Positions 24,693-34,390 of a stretch of DNA of 64,000 bases are shown piece after piece (position 1 is the first letter of the stretch; every line of letters starts with the position of its first letter). The translations under genes were made by a program, and so were the position numbers. The DNA lies in the NCBI RefSeq assembly GCF_014042355.1, contig NZ_JACEZU010000011.1:124001-188000 (forward strand). The letters are read 5' to 3'. A model generated the notes under the pieces. It was not told the DNA's origin. It was given only the letters and a program-made list of their open reading frames with translations, and searched no databases. This DNA comes from Rugamonas apoptosis (GTDB taxonomy: Bacteria > Pseudomonadota > Gammaproteobacteria > Burkholderiales > Burkholderiaceae_D).

Positions 24693-25601
24693 ATGACAGA
24701 TTCCGCATCCTCTTATGTCGGCCGCTTCGCGCCCTCGCCCACCGGCCCGCTGCACCTCGGTTCACTGGTGGCCGCCATGGCCAGCTACCTGGACGCGCGC
24801 GCTCACGGCGGCCAGTGGCTGGTCCGCATCGAAGACGTGGACGGCGACCGCAACGTGGTCGGCGCCGACCACCACATCCTCGCCTCGCTGCAACGCTGCG
24901 GCATGCAATGGGACGGCGAAGTGACGTGGCAAAGCCAGCGCACGGCCCTCTATGAAGCGGCGTTGCGCCAGCTGGAGGCGGCCGGCGCCGTCTATCCCTG
25001 CGGCTGCTCGCGCAAGGAAATCGCGGATTCCCAACTGAGCCTGAGCGGCAAACAGGCGCAGGCCAATATCTATCCCGGCACCTGCCGCCACGGCCTCGCC
25101 GCCGGCAAGACGGCGCGCGCGCTGCGCCTCAAGGTGCCGCAATCTCCCCACTGCGTGATCGGCTTCCAGGACCGCTGGGCCGGTTACGTGAGCCAGGACC
25201 TGACGGATGAAGTGGGCGACTTCGTCATCAAGCGTGCCGACGGCTTCTGGGCTTACCAGCTGGCCGTCGTCGTGGATGACGGCGCGCAGCACATCACCGA
25301 CATCGTGCGCGGCGCCGATCTGCTCGACTCCACACCGCGCCAGATCTATTTGCAACAGCTGCTGGGCCTGCCACAGCCGCGTTACCTGCACGTGCCCGTG
25401 GTCGTCAACGAGGTGGGAGAAAAACTGTCCAAGCAAACGGGCGCACAAGCGTTCGACACGGGCGCCGCGCCGGAACAACTGCTGCGCGAGGCGATGCTGC
25501 CGGCGGCCCGCTACCTTGGCCTTGACGTGCGGGCCGACTCGCTGGACGCGTTCTGGCGCGCCGCCGTGCCGGCCTGGCGCCAGTTGCGCCATCCTGCCTG
25601 A
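24693..25601 (+). CDS. gluQRS: glutamyl-Q tRNA(Asp) synthetase
   Basis: 302 residues. The class I signature is FAPSPTGPLHLGSLVAA, the second KLSKQTG, and the zinc-binding set is YPCGCSRKEI with a later YPGTCRHG. It lacks the anticodon-binding domain of full GluRS, as expected for GluQRS, which charges glutamate onto queuosine 34 of tRNA-Asp. It is divergent from the M28 gene. Confidence 0.95.
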   Translation: MTDSASSYVGRFAPSPTGPLHLGSLVAAMASYLDARAHGGQWLVRIEDVDGDRNVVGADHHILASLQRCGMQWDGEVTWQSQRTALYEAALRQLEAAGAVYPCGCSRKEIADSQLSLSGKQAQANIYPGTCRHGLAAGKTARALRLKVPQSPHCVIGFQDRWAGYVSQDLTDEVGDFVIKRADGFWAYQLAVVVDDGAQHITDIVRGADLLDSTPRQIYLQQLLGLPQPRYLHVPVVVNEVGEKLSKQTGAQAFDTGAAPEQLLREAMLPAARYLGLDVRADSLDAFWRAAVPAWRQLRHPA

Positions 25602-25666
25602 CGCGGCGCGCGCGACCGGTTCGGGCGATTTCATCTACACTGCATTACCTCCCCGCATCCGAAAGC

Positions 25667-27307
25667 ATGATGGAAGTCGAACTGAAACTGCTGCTCGATC
25701 CGGCCGACAACGGCAAACTGGTCCAGCATCCGCTGCTGGCCGCGCACGCGCGCGCGCGCCAGCGCAAGGCGCGCCTCACGGCCCGCTATTTCGACACGCC
25801 TGAACTGCACCTGCTGCGCCATGGCGCCGGCCTGCGCGTGCGCCAGGTGGACGGACAGTGGATACAGACCATGAAGGCAGGCGGCAGTGTGCAGGGTGGC
25901 CTGCACGCGCGGCTGGAATGGGAAGGCCCGGTGCCGGACGACCAGCCCAACCTGGGCAAGCTGCGCAAACTGCTCGGCGACGACCAGCACTGGCTGGCCG
26001 TGCTGGACGCGCCCAAGCTCAAGCAGCAACTGGCGCCCCTGTTCTCGGTCGAGGTGGCGCGCAGTACGTGGGAACTGGATTACGACGGCAGTGTGATCGA
26101 ACTGGTGCTCGACGAGGGCCGTATCAATCGCCAAGGGCGGCACCTGCCCATCAACGAGATCGAACTGGAACTCAAGGCCGGCCATCCGGCCAGCCTGTTC
26201 GCATTCGCGCTGGCTTTGCTGGACAGCCTGCCGCTCCAGGTCAGCAACGTCAACAAGGCGGAACGTGGCTACGCGCTGTGCATGGACCAGCCGCTGGCCG
26301 CCGTCAAGGCCACGCCGTTCACGCTGGAGCGCGACGCCACCACCAACCAGGCGCTGCAAGCCGTGCTGGCCAACTGCCTGCGCCACATGCAGGATAACGA
26401 AGCGGCCGTGATCCACGGCCACGACAGCGAAAGCCTGCACCAGCTGCGCGTGGGCGCACGGCGGCTGCGCTCCGCCCTGCGGCTATTCGACGCCTGCGCG
26501 CCCTGCCCGGCCGCGCTGCTGGCCGACCTCGCGTGGCTGGGCACGGAGCTGGGCGCCGCCCGCGACTGGGACGTGCTGGCCACCGTCACGCTGCCCCGCG
26601 CCCAGGACGACGCGGTGGACCTGGCGCCCTTGCGCGAGCAGGTGATCGACGAAGCGCGCACCCACCGCCGCGCCGCCGCGCATGCCTTGCAATCGCCCCG
26701 CTACGCGCGCCTGATGCTGGGACTGAACCTGTGGCTGCAGCGTTTACAACTGGCCGCCGCCACCGCGCCCGCGCGCCACAACCCGCTGGCCGCTGGTGCC
26801 GCCACGTTCGCGCGCCGCACCTTGCGCAAGCTGCACCGTCAGCTGCTGCGCCGCGCCGCCATCGCGCGCAAGGCGATCCATGCGGATGGCATTGCCGGCG
26901 CCGGCTTGCCAGCGACGTCCAGCGCCGGTCCCCCCACGAATGGAACAGGCAGTAAAAGCGCGCGCGCCAACGACGCGCGTGATGCGGCCACCCGCGCCGT
27001 ACACCGGCTGCGCATCGCCGGCAAGCGCTGCCGCTATGGTGTGGAATTTTTCGCGCCACTGCTGCGGCAAGGCGCCACGCGGCGCTATTTGGAACAGCTA
27101 TCGGCCCTGCAGGAACAACTGGGACGCGACAACGACCTGGTGGTGGCCGACCGCTTGCTGCTGCAATGCCAGCAAGATGCCACCACGCCGCACGACACGC
27201 TGCCTTACGTGCGCGGCTACCTGCGCGCATTGCACGCGCAGGATGCTTCGGTTTTGCATGCGGCCTGTGGGGCCGTGCGCGACCACGCGCTGCCCAAGCT
27301 GTCCTAA
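25667..27307 (+). CDS. CYTH and CHAD domain protein
   Basis: 546 residues. The N-terminus MMEVELKLLL is the CYTH ExExK motif; CYTH (1-205) continues with LTARYFDTPELHLLRHGAGL and RLEWEGPVPD. Residues about 220-540 are a His/Arg-rich helical CHAD domain (HQLRVGARRLRSALRLF, later AVHRLRIAGKRCRYGVEFF). CYTH binds triphosphates; CHAD binds polyphosphate, so a role in inorganic triphosphate or polyphosphate handling is likely. Two ATGs in a row allow a start at 25667 or 25670. Confidence 0.9.
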   Translation: MMEVELKLLLDPADNGKLVQHPLLAAHARARQRKARLTARYFDTPELHLLRHGAGLRVRQVDGQWIQTMKAGGSVQGGLHARLEWEGPVPDDQPNLGKLRKLLGDDQHWLAVLDAPKLKQQLAPLFSVEVARSTWELDYDGSVIELVLDEGRINRQGRHLPINEIELELKAGHPASLFAFALALLDSLPLQVSNVNKAERGYALCMDQPLAAVKATPFTLERDATTNQALQAVLANCLRHMQDNEAAVIHGHDSESLHQLRVGARRLRSALRLFDACAPCPAALLADLAWLGTELGAARDWDVLATVTLPRAQDDAVDLAPLREQVIDEARTHRRAAAHALQSPRYARLMLGLNLWLQRLQLAAATAPARHNPLAAGAATFARRTLRKLHRQLLRRAAIARKAIHADGIAGAGLPATSSAGPPTNGTGSKSARANDARDAATRAVHRLRIAGKRCRYGVEFFAPLLRQGATRRYLEQLSALQEQLGRDNDLVVADRLLLQCQQDATTPHDTLPYVRGYLRALHAQDASVLHAACGAVRDHALPKLS

Positions 27308-27366
27308 GCTGTCCCAGGCCGCCCCAAACTGTCACTAGCCATCCGCCTCGACGATCCCGCTCCGTC

Positions 27367-28344
27367 CTACTCGGCCGCCGCCGCGCCGTCCGCGCGCGGC
27401 TTGCGCCGCCGGCCTGATTGCTTGTACGCGCCTTCCAGTTCGCGTTCCACCAGCTCCTGCCCGTGCTCGATCACGTAGTCCTGGAACGCCGCCGCCACTT
27501 TCGGGATCGGCTGGTCCGTCAAGTGCATCACATGCCAGTCCGCCTCCACCGGATGTTCCTGCATCGGCAAAATGGCCAGCAGGCCGGCCTCGAACTCCAG
27601 CCCGCAGGCGTGGACCGACAAAAAGCCTATCCCCAGCCCGGCCGACACCATGCGCTTGATCGCCTCGTTGCTCGACACTTCGGAACCGAAATTGAGCGGG
27701 TGGCCGGCCTCGCGGAATAAGCGCTCGATGGCCGTGCGCGTGCCTGAACCCCGTTCGCGCACCAGCAGGTTGGCCGCCATCACGTCGTTCAGGGTGAGCT
27801 TTTTTTTCTTCATCAGCTGGTGGCCGGGACTGGCCACGAAAGCCATCGGGTGGCGTGCGAAGCGGGCCGCGTTGGTGCGCAGTTCGCGCGGCGGCGTGCC
27901 CATGATGGCCAGGTCGATTTCATGCCGCGCCAGCATGTTGACGATCTCGGCCCGGTTACCCACCTGGAGCTTCAGCCGCACGTCGGGCCGCTCCATGGTG
28001 AAAGGCACCAAGAGCGGCGGCAGCAAGTGCTCGGCCGTCGTCACGGCGCCGATGCGCAGTGTACCGCTGGTCACGCCGCGCAGCGCCGCCAGTTCGTCGG
28101 CAGCCTGCTCCCACAGCCGCAGGATGCGTTCGGAGAACTCCAGCATCACCTCGCCGGCCGCCGTCAACTGGATGTTGCGGCCCACCTTGCGCGTCAACGC
28201 GATGCCGCAGATATCCTCCAGTGTGCGTAATTGCAACGAAATGGCGGGCTGCGTCACATGCAGCGCGTCGGCCGCGCGCGACACGCTTTCATGCCGCGCC
28301 ACGAGGGTGAGCGCCTCCAACTGGCGAAAACTGGCGTGATGCAT
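27367..28344 (-). CDS. LysR-family regulator (CbbR-like)
   Basis: 325 residues. Helix-turn-helix at 4-63 (FRQLEALTLVARHESVSRAA, VTQPAISLQLRTLE), effector domain from about 92 (GTLRIGAVTTAEHLLPPLL). The spacing and LPPLL-F segment are like CbbR/CysB-type proteins. It is divergent from the HAD-like gene across 115 AT-rich bp that contain T-N11-A-type dyads such as TTATC-N-GAAAA, a likely binding site. A Lys/Arg-rich tail (KQSGRRRKPRA) follows the domain. Confidence 0.85.
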   Translation of the reverse strand: MHHASFRQLEALTLVARHESVSRAADALHVTQPAISLQLRTLEDICGIALTRKVGRNIQLTAAGEVMLEFSERILRLWEQAADELAALRGVTSGTLRIGAVTTAEHLLPPLLVPFTMERPDVRLKLQVGNRAEIVNMLARHEIDLAIMGTPPRELRTNAARFARHPMAFVASPGHQLMKKKKLTLNDVMAANLLVRERGSGTRTAIERLFREAGHPLNFGSEVSSNEAIKRMVSAGLGIGFLSVHACGLEFEAGLLAILPMQEHPVEADWHVMHLTDQPIPKVAAAFQDYVIEHGQELVERELEGAYKQSGRRRKPRADGAAAAE

Positions 28345-28459
28345 AAGCTTTTCCTTATCAATTATCGAAAATCTTTAATTTTTCTTTTGTTCATTCTACC
28401 TCTATATTGACACTCATCTAACGTTCTCTTCCAACCGCGACCTCACTAGAAAGTGCGAT

Positions 28460-29161
28460 ATGAGCATCGATGTCATCTTCCTCGGCCTGGACGGTGTGCT
28501 GTTCGACACCGAAGCCCTGCACCTTGCAGCCTGCAACGCCGCCTTCGCGGAGGCCGAGCTGTCGCTGCGCTGGACCCTGCCGGCCCTGCGCGCGGCCGCC
28601 GCCGCCCACGGCTACGCCAACGCCATCGCGGCCGCCCTGGCCAGCGCGCCGCTGGCGCGTGACAAGGCCGGCGCGGCCGCACTGCACGCCGAGAAGCACC
28701 GTCAATTCCAGCTGGCCGTGGCGGCCAACCCGCCCAAGGCATCGCCGGCCGCGCTGGCGCTGATCGAAGACGCGCTGGCCGCCGGCTGCAAGCTGGCCGT
28801 GCTGTCGGACCTGCCTTCGCCAGCCGCCGCCGCCCTGCTCGAACACTGCTTCGGCGCCGACGTCACCAGCCTGTTCGCGGTGGTGGCGGGCGGCGTCAGT
28901 TTCGACGAGCAGGCCGGCCCCGGCCCCTTCGGGCACGCGCTGCATGCGATGGGCATCGAGGCGGCGGCGGCCATCGCGATCGACGCGGTGGCACCGGCCC
29001 TGCGCGCGGCGGAACAGAGCGGCCTGTGGACCGTGTCCGTAGCGCCGTACGGCGCCGACGTGCTGCGCCCGCAGCAGTTCATCACCTTCGACGCGCTACG
29101 CGAACTGCGTACCAGCCCGTTCACAGCCAATCCGCAGGAAGCGGACAGCCTGGCAGCATAA
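28460..29161 (+). CDS. HAD-like protein without the catalytic Asp
   Basis: 233 residues with the CbbY/beta-phosphoglucomutase-like HAD layout (cap after residue 16). Motif I, normally FDLDGVLFDTE, reads FLGLDGVLFDTE, so the nucleophile Asp is Gly9 (GGC in place of GAC). Motif II keeps a Ser (VLSDLPSP). The Lys of motif III is lost (SFDEQAGPGPFGHAL) and motif IV (usually ED or DD) is AIDAVAP. It is therefore probably not a phosphatase. It lies divergent from a CbbR-like regulator and just upstream of an NADH dehydrogenase. Confidence 0.75.
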   Translation: MSIDVIFLGLDGVLFDTEALHLAACNAAFAEAELSLRWTLPALRAAAAAHGYANAIAAALASAPLARDKAGAAALHAEKHRQFQLAVAANPPKASPAALALIEDALAAGCKLAVLSDLPSPAAAALLEHCFGADVTSLFAVVAGGVSFDEQAGPGPFGHALHAMGIEAAAAIAIDAVAPALRAAEQSGLWTVSVAPYGADVLRPQQFITFDALRELRTSPFTANPQEADSLAA

Positions 29162-29262
29162 AGTACGGATAACGGACGGCGGGCGCCGGACGCCCGCCGC
29201 CGGCAGGCGCGGGTCCAGCGACGCGGTCACACCTTTTCATCAACCACATGGGAGACGACAGC

Positions 29263-30561
29263 ATGGAGACCATCGTTATCGTAGGAGGCGGCGCCGGCGG
29301 ACTGGAATTGGCCACGCGCCTGGGCGACACCCTGGGCAAGAGCGGGCACGCGCGCGTGCTGCTGATCGACCGCACCCCGGGCCACTTCTGGAAGCCGCTG
29401 CTGCATACGGTCGCTTCGGGAAAATGCGACCCGCGCGTGACGCAGGTGGAATTCGCGGCCCAGGCGGCGGCCCACCATTTCGACTTCGTGCAGGGCGATG
29501 TGCTGGCCGTGGACCGCGCCAACCGCACCATTGAGCTGGCGCCGCGCTGCAGCGGCGGGCTGGAAGTGCAGCCGCGCCGCAGCCTGCCGTACGACAAGCT
29601 GGTACTGGCGCTCGGTTCCGTCACCAATTTCTTCAACGTGCCCGGCGCGGCCGACCATGTGCTCACATTGGAAAACGTGAACCAGGCCGAAGCCTTCCGC
29701 AAACGCTTCGTCGCCGCCTGCATCCAGGCCGGCGAACGCAAGGCCCGTGGCGACCACGTGCAGGGCCAGGTCCATGTGGTGATCGTGGGCGGCGGCGCCA
29801 CCGGCGTGGAACTGGCGGCGGAGCTGAGCCACAGCGCCCGCGCGCTGGCCCAGTACAAGGTGCACGCGCTGGACCCATCGCGGGACGTGCGCATCAGCGT
29901 GATCGAACGGGGCAAGTTCCTGCTGCCGCATCTGCATCCGCGCCAGTCGGTGCGGGCCGCGCGCCACCTGGCTTCGCTGGGCATCGAGGTGCTGACGGAA
30001 ACGGTCGTGGCCAGCGTCGCGCCGCACGCCGTGCATGACGCCACCGGCCACGCCCACCGCGCCGACCTGACCTTGTGGGCGGCCGGGGTGGAAGGCCCGG
30101 CCCTGTGCGGCACCCTGGGACTGCCCGTGAACCGCATCAACCAGATCGTGGTGGACGCCAAGCTGCGCGCGTCCGGCGACGCGGCCATCTACGCCCTGGG
30201 CGATTGCGCCAGCTACACCTGCCCCGTCAAGGGCGTGGTGCCGCCGCGGGCCCAGGTGGCGCACCAGCAGGCGGTGTTCCTGTCCGACCTGCTGGCGCGG
30301 CGCGATGTGGCCGAAGGCGCAGTGTTCCACTACCGCGACTACGGTTCGCTGGTGTCGCTCGGGCCCCTGGCCGCCGTGGGCGTACTGTCGGGCGCCGTGT
30401 CGGGTCGCCGCATCCAGGTCAGCGGCGCCACGGCGCGCCTGCTGTACCGGCTGCTGTACCAGAAGCACCTGCTGGCCCTGCATGGCATCAGCCGCATGGC
30501 CGTCCACACGCTGGTGGACTGGCTGCGCGCCAAGCTGGTGCCGCCCGTTAAACTGCACTAA
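29263..30561 (+). CDS. ndh: type II NADH dehydrogenase
   Basis: 432 residues from the ATG at 29263 with GGGAG upstream (another ATG five codons earlier overlaps it). FAD site METIVIVGGGAGGLELATRLG at the N-terminus, NAD site VHVVIVGGGATGVELAAELS at about 168-187, and the second FAD motif AIYALGDCASY near 310. The C-terminal LLYRLLYQKHLLALHGISRM is the amphipathic membrane-binding region of NDH-2. It passes electrons from NADH to quinone without pumping protons. Confidence 0.85.
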   Translation: METIVIVGGGAGGLELATRLGDTLGKSGHARVLLIDRTPGHFWKPLLHTVASGKCDPRVTQVEFAAQAAAHHFDFVQGDVLAVDRANRTIELAPRCSGGLEVQPRRSLPYDKLVLALGSVTNFFNVPGAADHVLTLENVNQAEAFRKRFVAACIQAGERKARGDHVQGQVHVVIVGGGATGVELAAELSHSARALAQYKVHALDPSRDVRISVIERGKFLLPHLHPRQSVRAARHLASLGIEVLTETVVASVAPHAVHDATGHAHRADLTLWAAGVEGPALCGTLGLPVNRINQIVVDAKLRASGDAAIYALGDCASYTCPVKGVVPPRAQVAHQQAVFLSDLLARRDVAEGAVFHYRDYGSLVSLGPLAAVGVLSGAVSGRRIQVSGATARLLYRLLYQKHLLALHGISRMAVHTLVDWLRAKLVPPVKLH

Positions 30562-30606
30562 CCCTGCGGCGAACGGGGGGGCGCCGGCCGCCGGCGCCCC
30601 GCCTGC

Positions 30607-30714
30607 TCAGTCGCGCGCCTGGTCCGCCTTGCGCAGGCAGGCGATCAGCACCAGGTTGACGACGATACTGGCGCCCAAACCCACAATGCCTGCCACTGCC
30701 AGTAATTCGCTCAT
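30607..30714 (-). CDS. 35-residue single-pass membrane peptide
   Basis: ATG at 30714 preceded by AGGGGGCG, running 35 codons to TGA at 30607. The sequence is MSELLAVAGIVGLGASIVVN followed by LVLIACLRKADQARD, one hydrophobic helix and a charged cytoplasmic tail. The hydrophobic pattern is too regular to be an accident, but no family is recognised. It lies between ndh and the DinB gene on the opposite strand. Confidence 0.55.
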   Translation of the reverse strand: MSELLAVAGIVGLGASIVVNLVLIACLRKADQARD

Positions 30715-30851
30715 TGCGCCCCCCTGAACCTTTCCATTGCCAGCGCGGCCGCCAACAGTGGCGCGCCGCAGCCTTTACTGTAGCCGAATTTGCAATTTCC
30801 CGCTGAAGGCGGGACAATCCTTCATCGACACCGTCTATCCTGGAGCAACGC

Positions 30852-31385
30852 ATGAGTTTGAGCGAAAACCTGACCCTGCTGGCCGACTACAACGCGGCCA
30901 TGAACCAACGCATGTACGAGGCCGCGGCCCAACTGCCGGAGGAGGAATTGCTGGCCGACCGGCGCGCCTTTTTCGGCTCCATCCTCGGCACCCTGAACCA
31001 CCTGGTGGTGGGCGACACCTTGTGGCTGCAGCGCTTCGCCAGCCACCCGGCCCACTTCGCGGCGCTGGCGCCCATTCGCGCCATGCCCGCCCCCACGGCC
31101 CTGACGCAAATGCAGTTCTATGAGCTGGGTCACTGGCACCCGCACCGCATGGAGCTGGACGCCATCATCAACGCCTGGGTGCGCGAAGTGCGCGAGGAAC
31201 ACCTGGGCCACGTGCTGGAGTACACCAACACCAAGGGCGTGCTGGCGCGCAAACGCATGTCCAGCCTGGTGCTACACTTCTTCAACCACCAGACCCACCA
31301 CCGGGGCCAAGTCACCACCATGCTGTCCCAGGCTGGCATCGCGTTCGGCGTCACCGACCTGCTGGCCGGCATCCCCGACGAATAA
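30852..31385 (+). CDS. DinB-family protein
   Basis: 177 residues, GGAG upstream of the ATG. Four-helix DinB/YfiT-like fold with the three metal-binding His: His49 in LGTLNHLVVGDTLWL and two in the C-terminal LHFFNHQTHHRGQVTTML. Members may act as thiol-dependent transferases or be damage-inducible; the substrate is unknown. It is followed by ldhA after 27 bp, same strand. Confidence 0.9.
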   Translation: MSLSENLTLLADYNAAMNQRMYEAAAQLPEEELLADRRAFFGSILGTLNHLVVGDTLWLQRFASHPAHFAALAPIRAMPAPTALTQMQFYELGHWHPHRMELDAIINAWVREVREEHLGHVLEYTNTKGVLARKRMSSLVLHFFNHQTHHRGQVTTMLSQAGIAFGVTDLLAGIPDE

Positions 31386-31412
31386 TCCCCCCACCACGCT
31401 GAACCAACCGCC

Positions 31413-32414
31413 ATGCAGATCGCCGTCTACAGCACCCAGCCTTACGACCGCCGCTTCCTGGACGAAGCGCTGGCCCACCACGAGCTGCACGCCAGCGTCA
31501 CGCTGCGCTATTTCGACGCGGCGCTGGCGGTCGACACGGTGCCGCTGGCGCAAGGCTGCCAGGCCGTGTGCGTGTTCGTCAACGATATCCTGGATGCGCC
31601 GGTGCTGGAAGCCCTGCACGCGCTGGGGGTGCGGGCCGTGCTGCTGCGCTGCGCCGGCTTCAACAACCTCGACCTGCACGCGGCCGAACGACTGGGCCTG
31701 TTCGCCGCCCGCGTGCCGGCCTACGCGCCCGAAGCCGTGGCCGAACACACGCTGGCGCTGGTGCAGACCCTGAACCGCCACACCCACCGCGCCTACAACC
31801 GGGTCCGCGAAGGTAATTTCGCGCTCGACGGCCTGCTGGGCACCACCTTGCACGGCAAGACGGTGGGCATCGTCGGCCTGGGCCAGATCGGCCTGGCCAC
31901 GGCCCGCATCTTCCACGGCCTCGGTTGCCGCGTGCTGGGCTACGATCCGGCACCCGATCCCCATTTCGCCACGCTGGGCAAGGTGGTGGCGCTGCCGGCC
32001 CTGCTGGCCGCGTCCGACATCGTCACCCTGCATTGCCCGCTGCTCGACGCCACCCGCCACATGATCAACCACGCCAGCCTGGCGCGCATGAAGCCGGGCG
32101 CCATGCTGGTCAACACTTCGCGCGGTGGCTTGATCGAAACGGCGGCCGTGATCGATGCGCTCAAGTCGCGCCACCTGGGCGCGCTGGCGATCGACGTCTA
32201 CGAACAGGAGAGCGCGCTGTTCTTCCGCGACCGCTCGGGCGACATCCTGGACGACGACGTGTTCCAGCTGCTGCTGACCTTCCCTAACGTGCTGGTGACG
32301 GGCCACCAGGGCTTCTTCACGGTCGAGGCCATGCGCGAGATCGCCGCCACCACCTGCCACAACCTCGATTGCTATTTGCGCGGCGCGCCATGCGCCAACC
32401 GCATCAGCTGCTGA
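31413..32414 (+). CDS. ldhA: D-lactate dehydrogenase (fermentative)
   Basis: 333 residues, aligned along its length with E. coli LdhA from memory (MQIAVYSTQPYDRRFL, LRCAGFNNLDLHAAERLGL, RVPAYAPEAVAEHTLAL). NAD site TVGIVGLGQIGLATA, catalytic Arg in NTSRGGLI, Glu in VYEQESALFF and His in TGHQGFF. It reduces pyruvate to D-lactate with NADH. Same strand as the DinB gene, 27 bp apart. Confidence 0.9.
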   Translation: MQIAVYSTQPYDRRFLDEALAHHELHASVTLRYFDAALAVDTVPLAQGCQAVCVFVNDILDAPVLEALHALGVRAVLLRCAGFNNLDLHAAERLGLFAARVPAYAPEAVAEHTLALVQTLNRHTHRAYNRVREGNFALDGLLGTTLHGKTVGIVGLGQIGLATARIFHGLGCRVLGYDPAPDPHFATLGKVVALPALLAASDIVTLHCPLLDATRHMINHASLARMKPGAMLVNTSRGGLIETAAVIDALKSRHLGALAIDVYEQESALFFRDRSGDILDDDVFQLLLTFPNVLVTGHQGFFTVEAMREIAATTCHNLDCYLRGAPCANRISC

Positions 32415-32431
32415 GGTTCGGCTGCTGAGGT

Positions 32432-34390
32432 TCAGCTATTGAGGGGCAGGGTCAGCACGAAGCGCGTGCCCTGGTCCAGCGTGCTGTCCACTTCGATCCG
32501 CCCGCGCAGCAAGCCGTACACGATGTTGTAGACGATGTTGAGCCCCAGGCCGGAACCGCCCTTGCCCAGCTTGGTGGTGAAGAACGGGTCGTAGATGCGG
32601 CCCATGTGCTCGGGCGCGATGCCGCCGCCGTTGTCGCGCACCGTCACCTCGACCGAATCGGGCGCCAGCGCGCGGGCGCTGACGACGATCTCGCCGTCCG
32701 TGCGGCCTTCGAACGCGTGCGTCAAGGCGTTGTTGATCAGGTTGATGAGCACCTGCCCGAGCGGCCCTGGATAGCTGTTCATGGCGATCGCCGGCGCGAT
32801 CTCCTGGCGCACCTTGACGCCCGTCTTCTTGAAGGTGGGCACCAGCACCAGCAGGATCTCGGCCGTCAGTTCATCGAGCAGGAACGGCCGGCACTGGGAC
32901 GTGGTGCGGTCCACCGCCACCTGCTTGAAGCTCGACACCAGGTCCACCGCCCGGCGCAGGTTGCGCAGCACGATCTCGCCGCCCGCGTTGACGTCGTCGA
33001 TGAAATGCTGCAGCGTGGAGCGCCTGATGCCTTCATCCACCCGCTTGCCAAAGATGCGGGTCTGGTCGACCAGGGTGCTGACGGCCAGCAGGCTGTTGCC
33101 GATCGGCGTATTGAGCTCGTGCGCCACGCCGGCCACCAGCGCGCCCAGCGCGGCCAGCTTCTCACTGCGCACCAGGTCATCCTGGGCCCGCTGCAGCGTG
33201 GCCAGCGACTCGGCCAGCTCGCGGTTCACTTCCCGCATCTGGGCCGTGCGCAGCTGCACCAGTTCCTCCAGCCGGTCGCGGTAATGCATCAGTTCCAGTT
33301 CACCCTTCTTGCGCTCGCTGATGTCGGTCGACACCCCGCCCACGGCCCAGGCGTTGCCGTCCGCGTCGAACAGGGGGAATTTCTCCGAGATGTAGGTGCG
33401 CGCCGTGCCGCTGGCGTCCGGCACATCCTCCTCGTAGGTGTGGGACTGGCCCGAGACGAGCACGCCATGGTCGGCGTCGCGGATCACCCGCACCACCTCC
33501 GGCGCGAACAGGTCGGCGTCCATATGCCCCACGGGGTCGGGCGCACCGGCCGGCAGGATGTCGCGAAAACGCTGGTTGACCATCAGGTAGCGACCATCGC
33601 GGTCCTTGATATAGATGATGGCCGAGGACTTGTCGACGATGTTGTTGAGCAGCGACTGGCTGACCCGCAGCGCATGCTCGCGCGCCGAGATGGTGGCCAG
33701 CATGGTGTTGAACGCCTCGGCCAGCCGCCCCATCTCGTCGTGCGCCTGGACCGGCGCCCGCAAGTCGTAGCGTTGCTCGCGCGTGACGCGGTCGGCCACC
33801 CGCGACAGCGCCAGCATGGGCTGGGTCACCAGCCGGCGCAGCGTGAGCGCGTACAGTCCCCCGCCCACCACCAGTGTCATCAGCACCACGGCCAGCACCA
33901 GGCCATACTGGCGCAAGCGCTCGGCCAGCGGCGGCAGCGCGTATTCCACCTGCAGGTAGCCCACCACCTCGTGCTCGAAACGCACCGGCGCCAGCATGGT
34001 GAGCAAGTCGCCGTGGAAGCGGTGGCCGCCGGCCAGCTGCTCGCCCGGCCAGTCGCACAGTGGCGTGCCGGCCCGCGCATAACGCGCGAACAGGCGCTGG
34101 CGCGGGTCGAACAGGCAGGCGCTGTCAATATCGCGGGTGCCGCGCAGCGCGGCCAGGGTGCGCTCGGCGGCGGCGCGGTCGCCGAAATTCAAGTCCACGT
34201 CCAGGTTGAGCGACACCAGGTCCATGCGGCTGGCCAGGTCCTGCACCAGGCGTGGACGCGCCACCAGCACGTCGTAGCTCACCAGTGCCAGCAAGGCCAC
34301 CAGCATCGCCACCAGCGTCGTCAGCACCGACATCAGCAGCAGCTTGCGCGGCAGCGCCAGGTCGCGCAGCAAGGCGCGCCAGGCCGTCAT
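32432..34390 (-). CDS. membrane sensor histidine kinase with CHASE8-like, HAMP and PAS domains
   Basis: 652 residues. Membrane segments at 18-38 and 163-183 enclose a periplasmic sensor of about 125 residues whose layout resembles the CHASE8 domain of YfiN. HAMP about 184-238, PAS about 245-358 (IIYIKDRDGRYLMVNQRFRD), HisKA with phospho-acceptor His424 in GVAHELNTPIGN, and an ATPase domain with NLINNALTHAF, DNGGGI and GLGLNIVYNI. No receiver domain. It overlaps the yfiR-like gene by 4 bp (ATGA), so the two work together. No partner response regulator is nearby. Confidence 0.9.
   Translation of the reverse strand: MTAWRALLRDLALPRKLLLMSVLTTLVAMLVALLALVSYDVLVARPRLVQDLASRMDLVSLNLDVDLNFGDRAAAERTLAALRGTRDIDSACLFDPRQRLFARYARAGTPLCDWPGEQLAGGHRFHGDLLTMLAPVRFEHEVVGYLQVEYALPPLAERLRQYGLVLAVVLMTLVVGGGLYALTLRRLVTQPMLALSRVADRVTREQRYDLRAPVQAHDEMGRLAEAFNTMLATISAREHALRVSQSLLNNIVDKSSAIIYIKDRDGRYLMVNQRFRDILPAGAPDPVGHMDADLFAPEVVRVIRDADHGVLVSGQSHTYEEDVPDASGTARTYISEKFPLFDADGNAWAVGGVSTDISERKKGELELMHYRDRLEELVQLRTAQMREVNRELAESLATLQRAQDDLVRSEKLAALGALVAGVAHELNTPIGNSLLAVSTLVDQTRIFGKRVDEGIRRSTLQHFIDDVNAGGEIVLRNLRRAVDLVSSFKQVAVDRTTSQCRPFLLDELTAEILLVLVPTFKKTGVKVRQEIAPAIAMNSYPGPLGQVLINLINNALTHAFEGRTDGEIVVSARALAPDSVEVTVRDNGGGIAPEHMGRIYDPFFTTKLGKGGSGLGLNIVYNIVYGLLRGRIEVDSTLDQGTRFVLTLPLNS

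Noticed and set aside
22862..24955. A plus-strand frame of about 700 codons opposite the M28 peptidase
   Set aside because: Antisense to a gene with a signal peptide, full metal-binding motifs and its own terminator.
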